Of a DNA stretch of 64,000 nt, positions 58,101 through 64,000 are shown one piece after another. The notes under the pieces were generated by a model. The model saw only the letters and a list, made by a program, of their open reading frames with translations, searched no databases and had not been told where the DNA came from. The position numbers were made by a program, and so were the translations under genes. Each line of letters opens with the position of its first letter. Within the stretch, counting starts at the first letter, position 1. This stretch comes from Mangifera indica (lineage: Eukaryota > Streptophyta > Magnoliopsida > Sapindales > Anacardiaceae), in NCBI RefSeq assembly GCF_011075055.1, contig NC_058148.1, positions 186,001 to 250,000 on the forward strand, in the 5' to 3' direction.

Positions 58101-61100
58101 TATTCATTGCCTTGTGTTCCTGCCTAAGCTGGTATTGGGAGTTCGGTTTTCATTCAGTCTAAACTCAATGCATTTTCTCTTTGTTTTAACTATTTTACTG
58201 GGTAATGGCTCTTAACCAACATATGAACATATTGGATTTGTTTTGCTGCACATTAATGATAAAATCAAAGGGTTTTATCAAAGAAAGTTGGAAAAATTGG
58301 GAAGAGAATTAAAAAGAAAGCTAGGTATTTGATCATTTTGAGATGATCGATCTTCAATTTGATCATTTTGAGAGGATCAACTTCCAGATTAGCCAAAGGC
58401 TTTTAATGATATGTTTATTGCTTGTTAAAAAATTGCCAAAAGACATTACATATTTGTAGAGTTTCTAATCCTTAGTCAACTAGGACAATCTAATAAAAGA
58501 AATAAATATAATATTCATACTATAATTAGAATTCAAATCCCTAAAATAAAGGAATTCTAATAGTGCCCGCCTCTTTAAAAGAGTCTTGTCCTCAAGGTTG
58601 AGCAACAATGAATTTTGGAAAGTTGCCTTTGGGTTTACCTTATCAGGTTTTGGGTCAGGTTTAATGATTAGGTTTAGTTTTAGTTGTAAAAGGATTGGAT
58701 TTGGTTGGTATGGATTTAGTTGTAAAGAGATTGGATTTGAAAAATGTTTTGGTTTAATTGAAAGGAGTTTGGTTTGATTAAGTTGATTGTATTTGAGTTT
58801 GATAGGTGAATGGTTGGGTTCGGTGGTTAAATTGTCTTTGGGCATATGGTGTAATTTGAAGTAACTAATTGAGTTTAATTATATTTTGGACCAGACTGGA
58901 CACCTTGATAACTCTTTTCTCATGTTTCATCTTGACCTTCAATATACTCTACTTTCATGTAAAGGTATCATGTTGTTGGTAGCCTTTACCTGCAACTTCA
59001 GGTTGTTCTGGTTGTTTGTTGGATCCAAAATTCCATCTTATTGACTTTTGTTAAGGCTCTCAAGCAAGTTCTTCTTGCAATTATTGAGGTCATCACGCAA
59101 ATTCTTCCTATAATAATTAAATAGACTTTTAAGTTCTATCTTAAGGGCTTCTAATTGTGATTCTATTTGTGATTTCATAGAGTTATTAGTAGTTATTGTG
59201 TAAGATTGAGAAACTCTAGAAGAACTGTTGAAATACTAAATGATAAAACCCAAGGGTTTTGTCAAAGAAGTTAGGGAAAATTGAGAAGAGAATTAAGAAA
59301 AAAGATAGAGATTTGTTCAATTTGAAGAGATCGACCTCCAATTTGATTACTTGGAGGGGATCGACCTCCAATTTGATTACTTGGAGGGGATCAACCTCCA
59401 AATTAGCCAAAGGCTTTGAACGATATGTTTATTGTTTGATAAAAAATAGCCTAAAGATAATACATATATACAAAATTTCTAATCCTTAGTCAGCTAGGAT
59501 AATATTCCTTAGTCAACTTCCTATTCTAATAAAGGAAATAAATGTAATATTCATACCATAATTAGAATAAATCAAATTAGGATAAATCCTTAAAATAAAA
59601 AAAAGCTAACATTAGGATTCAAATCCTAAAATAAAGGGATCCTAACAATTAACTTGGATAAAACATTCTCGTCTTGTTATTCTTGAATTGAAAATTTTCA
59701 TAGTTTGGTTGAGAACTGATGTTTCTGTGAAATGTAGAGGGTTCACTGATTTTTTTTTTTCTTGCTCCTAGTATTTAGCATTCTGTCATCTTGAAGAATC
59801 TAATAACAACTTTTATTTAATATATGTGAAATTCAGGTGCGCTGGAAGGGATACGGTCCTAGTGAGGACACATGGGAGCCTATTGAGGGCTTGAGGTACT
59901 TGTCGTTGCCTTTTTTCATTTTTGTTTCATGTTTCTTCTATAACTAACGATCTGTATCACTTTAAATTTGCATCAGTAACTGCGAGGAGAAACTGAAAGA
60001 ATTTGTAACAAAAGGGTTTAAATCAAATATATTGCCACTTCCTGTGAGTTCTTTATATTGTATTTTTATATGGTTAAATTATCTACTTGTTGGTGGATTG
60101 CTTTTAGTGTAATCACTATTATTCTTATTCTTATTTTTTTTGGCATGATGTTAATGTTGTTGAATGCCTATATAGGGTGATGTTGATTTTATATGCGGGG
60201 GGCCTCCATGTCAAGGAGTTAGTGGTTTCAATCGTTTTAGAAACTCCAAAGCTGCCTTGGAGGACATAAAAAATCGTCAGCTGTTAGTATTCATGGACAT
60301 TATCGAGTTTCTAAAGCCAAGATATGTTCTAATGGAGAATGTTGTAGATATTGTAAAGTTTGCTGGTGGATTTCTAATTCGTTATGCTATAGGACGTCTT
60401 GTTTCCATGGACTATCAAACTCGACTAGGGATGATGGCAGCAGGTTCTTATGGTTTAGCACAATTTCGGATGCGGGTTTTCTTGTGGGGTGCCCAACCTT
60501 CTAAGGCATGTATATTCTTCAATTTCATTTGATCATGATATCATGAGCTATGTGATCTTATTGGCTCTTATTCTTGTCAGAAACTACCACAATATCCATT
60601 GCCAACTCATGAGGTCTTATCTAGGGGTCTTATTCCAAATGAGTTTGAGGTATGTCTCGTTTAACCGATGATGTGATCATTGCTGGCAAAAATTTACCAA
60701 TAACTGTCGTTCACCCAGGAAGTTGCTGTTGCATATGCTAAGGACCAACCTTTTCACTTAGAGAAGGCGGTTTGTCTTGATGATGCAATATCAGATCTCC
60801 CACCAGTAAGTGTTGTTCCGAAAAATATATCCTTCGATCAACCTCTTCAAAAAGCTTGAGTGTTTTTGTGCTATTTGAAGTTATTTATGAAAATTTAATT
60901 CTCATCTTAGGTTACAAATGATGAGAGTCAGGATGAGAGGAAGTATGGGACGATAGCTCGCAAAGAGTTTCAAAAATATATCAGACTAAAGCGAAACTGT
61001 AAGCTTAATGAATTTATATTGCTCTTTGTAATGTAGATCTTGTAAAATAGCCAACTAGTCAATGGTGTTAAGTTGATCCTCTTTTGTGTCTTTATAGATG

Positions 61101-62615
61101 TGGTTAGTCTTTCGACTCCTCAAAATGCCCCACGACCTGGGTTATTGTATGATCATCGACCATTGAAACTGAATGAAGATGATTATGAAAGAGTCTGCCG
61201 TATTCCCAAAAAGAAGGTTTCACTGCTTTTCCCAATGACATTACTCTTTTTTTTTTTTTTAATTTTGTTTTACACTGCTTATGCATATTTCTTATTGTGG
61301 ATCAATTCGGCCTGTTCTTTGTGTTTAGGGTGCAAACTTCAGGGACCTACCAGGTGTCTTGGTTGGTCCAGATAATAAGGTAGTTTGGGACCCTTCCATG
61401 GAAAGAGTGATGCTTAAATCTGGGAAACCATTGGTAAGTACACTTGGCGTAATCACCTTCATCTTCTCTTTTCATGAAAAGGTATCTAATTGGTATGATC
61501 ATTTGCGTAGGTCCCTGACTATGCCATGACCTTTATCCGTGGAACATCAACCAAGTAAGAACCAGATTATTCTGAATGACTTGCTAATTCTGATAGTTCA
61601 CTCTCTAATATCTTATAACGTAACTGATTTCAGACCATTTGGCCGTCTATGGTGGGATGAAATTGTTAGCACAGTTGTGACAAGAGCGCAGCCTCACAAT
61701 CGGGTATGCTTTTGAATCAACTATCATGATCTACATTGCCTAAATAAAGCAAATTCAAATTTCATGTTCTCATAATTATTCCTTTTGCAGACTCTACTTC
61801 ATCCTTTACAAGATAGAGTACTCACTATCCGTGAAAATGCAAGATTACAAGGATTCCCTGACTGCTATCGACTTTTTGGCTCTGTCAAAGAGAGGCAAGC
61901 GAATTTGAACTTTTATGGATTTTCTTTTGAATAGTTTTATTGTTAAAGAGTGATAATATTTGCACGATTACTGATTTGGGTACCTATTATGACATGTTAC
62001 TATATAATAAGTATTAGTTTATCTTTAATTCAAAATCATCTAATTATATAATAACACATCAATATTGATATCTAAATTAATATTCATTATGAGTGTACAT
62101 ATCTTAAACATATATTTCAAGATTTCATTGGAGGGCATATGAACACTATGGTATGGTCCTTATTTTAAGACTTTTTGCGTAATTGGACATTTTAAAACTA
62201 AAGGTAGATCTAATCTAGATCAATCTCAAGTTGAAGTTGAAGTTTTTATCATTTGGTTGTCCGGTGATTTTTTTAATTTTTGATGATATTATTCACCCTT
62301 TTGATGACTTTGTTTAGTTAATCGACTCAGATTAAATTTAACCCTTAATTAAAATGCATAGAAGTTCCCAGCATTAGGATTACAGAAAGGGTCTAGTAAT
62401 TAGTCCTGAACATTTAGTGTTATTTTCCAATTTTCAGGTACATACAAGTTGGGAATGCAGTGGCTGTCCCGGTTGGCATTGGACTGGGATACACTTTTGG
62501 TCAGGCTTGCCAAGGATTATCGGATGACCAGGCATTGACGACTCTGCCTTTCAAGTTCCCCAACTGTCTTGCACAGTCATCTTCAACTCAAGTGGAGGAA
62601 GATGATTCTGACTGA
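55151..62615 (+). CDS. CMT3: Chromomethylase (CMT3-type DNA cytosine-5 methyltransferase), 21 exons
   Basis: Exons: 55151-55405, 55501-55538, 56280-56382, 56460-56567, 56658-56777, 56886-56985, 57059-57225, 57355-57420, 57522-57779, 59837-59895, 59977-60043, 60176-60505, 60581-60649, 60719-60805, 60911-60998, 61098-61216, 61329-61433, 61511-61554, 61634-61703, 61791-61894, 62438-62615. The joined frame is 2535 nt, 844 residues. Domains: basic N terminus (1-85); BAH (about 110-240); methyltransferase motif [15 protein letters not shown] (270-283); acidic linker (about 358-371); chromodomain (about 381-435), with Phe381, Trp408 and Tyr411 where the methyl-lysine cage is expected; [11 protein letters not shown] with catalytic Cys459; MENVVD (500-505); [11 protein letters not shown] (543-553); [13 protein letters not shown] (787-799). 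The enzyme maintains CHG methylation by reading H3K9 methylation in the nucleus. Length and domain order fit CMT3 (839 residues in Arabidopsis) better than the longer CMT2; CMT1 is not excluded. Introns 12 and 20 need GC donors. Intron 9 (2.06 kb) holds an LTR element. Confidence 0.95.
58257..59647 (-). mobile_element. Small non-autonomous LTR element in chromomethylase intron 9, antisense
   Basis: Direct repeats 58257-58563 and 59241-59647 are LTRs (307 and 407 bases; the longer has a 30-base internal duplication at about 59327-59390 and an extra segment near 59565-59620). Both start tgataaaa; the right copy ends cctaaca. A perfect 5-bp duplication attaa flanks the element (58252-58256, 59648-59652). 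On the minus strand a purine-rich tract AAAGAGGCGGGCAC abuts the 3' LTR (58577-58564), and TTTAGTAT, a decayed TTTGGTATC-type primer site, follows the 5' LTR. The 677-base interior has a 46-codon gag-like coiled-coil frame (59178-59038, starting [16 protein letters not shown]) and a [16 protein letters not shown] tail that resembles the end of gypsy pol. It is a deletion derivative of a Ty3/gypsy element. Confidence 0.85.
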
Positions 62616-63000
62616 AATGGTAAGGAAACACAGATTAATTTTATCCTCCCTTTAATTTTCTGGCTGATCTGAGATTAAGTCATTTGAATACGATGTCAGT
62701 AAATTATAATTCAACCTCATTGAAGAACTAATAGCATTCTTGCTGAGGATGATTCCAGCATAAACTCAACTTTAAAATCTATTTCTAAGTGCTATGATTG
62801 AAAAGCAAGATAACTCCTTAAACTTTATTTTCTTTTCAGTTTTGGAGTGAGATAAGATATCATACATGCAAAATGCCACCAAACAGAGAATAGTTATAAG
62901 ACTTGATACAAGTAGGGTTGGATTTGATTCTAGGTTGAGCGTGAACAAGGATTTAAAAGAATTAGTTTGAGATTTGATGATTTGAAGTTTTGTCTTTATT

Positions 63001-63345
63001 CTAAAATAAAATTATTTCTATGTCAAAAGTTTCAAAATTCCTTATAAATAACGATTTAATAAATTTAATATATTAATTGTCTTACATAAAATTTTCCATA
63101 TTCACATAATTCAAGAATTGTAAACGCCACACATTAAGAATTTCCCTACAATTGTAATACTCTAAATTCGGAATTTATTCAAATTGGAATATTACCAATT
63201 TCATGTCTTAATTCAAAAATAAAATTATTTCTACATCATAAAAGTTCTAAATTCCTCATAAATAATAATTTAAGTCTTGTATAAAATCTTTTATAATCAC
63301 ATAATTCATGAATTGCAAACCCTACATGTTAAGAATTTTCTCAAC
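63001..63345. repeat. Direct repeat downstream of the chromomethylase gene
   Basis: About 63001-63150 and 63215-63345 share aaaataaaattatttcta, aattcctcataaataa-type, cacataattca-gaattg and taagaatttyc. Two copies about 215 bases apart. Confidence 0.65.
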
Positions 63346-63489
63346 TTATCTCCTTCCTTGATTTTATTTTGTCCGATACGTTCTAGTTATTTTAAAAAAT
63401 TTATTCTATAAAATACTGGAGATGAAAAATGACCTATCAATTTAGTAAGTAAAAGCAAAAATAATATATAACTTAGGAAAATTAATAAT

Positions 63490-63735
63490 AAAACTTTTCC
63501 ATATTTATTATCATGAGGAAAGTTAAGAATAAAATACTTTTGTAATCATTAATTATAAATAAAATGCAAGTATAAAGCATTTTTGTATTCACTATCAAGA
63601 GGAAGAGCAAATATAAAATACTTTCATATTCATTAATCATTAGAAAAATTAGTGTAAAACACCTTCATGTTCATTATCACAATGAAAAACAAGTATAGAT
63701 ACTTTTATATTCATCAATCATAAGAATAAGAAAAA
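63490..63735. repeat. About 42-bp tandem array
   Basis: About six decayed units of the form 'ttttcatattcattatca-gaggaaaagcaagtataaaatac', starting near 63496, 63538, 63580, 63622, 63662 and 63703. Confidence 0.65.
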
Positions 63736-63751
63736 GTCATTTTTTTTATAA

Positions 63752-64000
63752 GGCCAAACGACTATTTCCTATCTAAACTATGTTGAATTCTCAAAGTTTT
63801 CCTCATTAATTATGAAAATACTGTTTACTCATCCATGAACAATTAAAATTAACGGCAGTAAGGATAAAATCGTTATTTATATTTAATATTAAAAATAAAC
63901 TTAAATATAATTTCATTCCCCCCCCCCCCCTCCAAATTTAAAAAACTAACTTTTCTCCTCTAAGCCAAGTTTGAAAAGATCACATCTCCCCCCTTAGGGT
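63752..64000. mobile_element. Left arm of a long-TIR foldback element, cut by the window edge
   Basis: Starts GGCCAAACGACTATTTCC like the elements at 12 and 13199. It continues with the family pattern: 'ggataaaatcgttattta', an AT tract, a C run (63920-63931), 'aaaaactaacttttctcc' and 'cccttagggt'. The right arm lies outside the window. Confidence 0.6.

Larger units (their letters stand above)
62616..63742. other. Chromomethylase 3' flank and AT-rich repeats
   Basis: The first ~300 bases are probably 3' untranslated region. No further gene is seen. Two repeat blocks follow, listed separately. 63743-63751 precedes the edge element. Confidence 0.4.

Noticed and set aside
58480..58845. 121-codon minus-strand frame as a gene
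   Set aside because: It crosses the boundary of an LTR and the element interior. Only its tail resembles gypsy pol; it is transposon debris in an intron.
60506..60532. Read-through of exon 12 into a short C-terminal extension (truncated chromomethylase)
   Set aside because: It would drop the rest of the catalytic domain, while a GC-AG junction restores the full conserved sequence. It could still exist as an intron-retention isoform.
1..64000. tRNA, rRNA, CRISPR or bacterial features
   Set aside because: I saw no cloverleaf, rRNA-like or spacer-array pattern; tandem arrays here have no unique spacers and belong to transposons.

Overview
The window is nuclear DNA from a plant, most likely a eudicot. 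It is AT-rich, genes are split by short GT-AG introns, and it contains a full-length plant-specific chromomethylase, a B3-domain gene and many plant transposon families (Mutator-like, hAT, copia, gypsy). I cannot name the species. No bacterial-type operons, rRNA, tRNA or CRISPR arrays were seen.

Three protein-coding genes look intact. (1) Minus strand, 2441-7185: a ten-exon gene for a 297-residue YacP-like NYN-domain ribonuclease-type protein, probably plastid-targeted. (2) Plus strand, 16758-17114: an intronless 118-residue B3-type DNA-binding protein with a TATA box. (3) Plus strand, 55151-62615: a 21-exon chromomethylase of 844 residues with BAH, chromodomain and split DNA methyltransferase domains, best matched to CMT3. 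All reading phases across these models close without a stop.

Layout: 1-840 is a long-TIR Mutator-type foldback element. The NYN gene follows, then a GC-rich hAT element (8191-9176) with a perfect 8-bp target duplication. From 10.72 to 14.0 kb lies a broken copy of the 5' half of the chromomethylase gene, itself interrupted by a second foldback element. A further small scrap of chromomethylase intron 2 sits at 15.5-15.8 kb. The B3 gene is next. From 18.2 to 31.7 kb is a nest of retrotransposons: a decayed copia element with both LTRs (20203-26394) containing a 2.2-kb solo LTR, flanked by minus-strand copia gag/protease remnants. From 32.3 to 53.1 kb are two large Mutator-like elements (MULEs) in opposite orientation, each with a MuDR-type transposase and a convergent Ulp1/DUF1985 gene. 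Each has lost the half of the Ulp1-type gene that the other keeps. The intact chromomethylase gene follows, with an antisense LTR element in the intron that divides the chromodomain codons. A foldback element enters at the right edge.

Biologically, the centre of interest is that a gene for the enzyme maintaining CHG methylation on transposons lies beside two partial copies of itself and a roughly 20-kb inverted pair of MULEs. Partial copies and inverted repeats are classic sources of small RNAs. The sequence alone does not show that any are made here.
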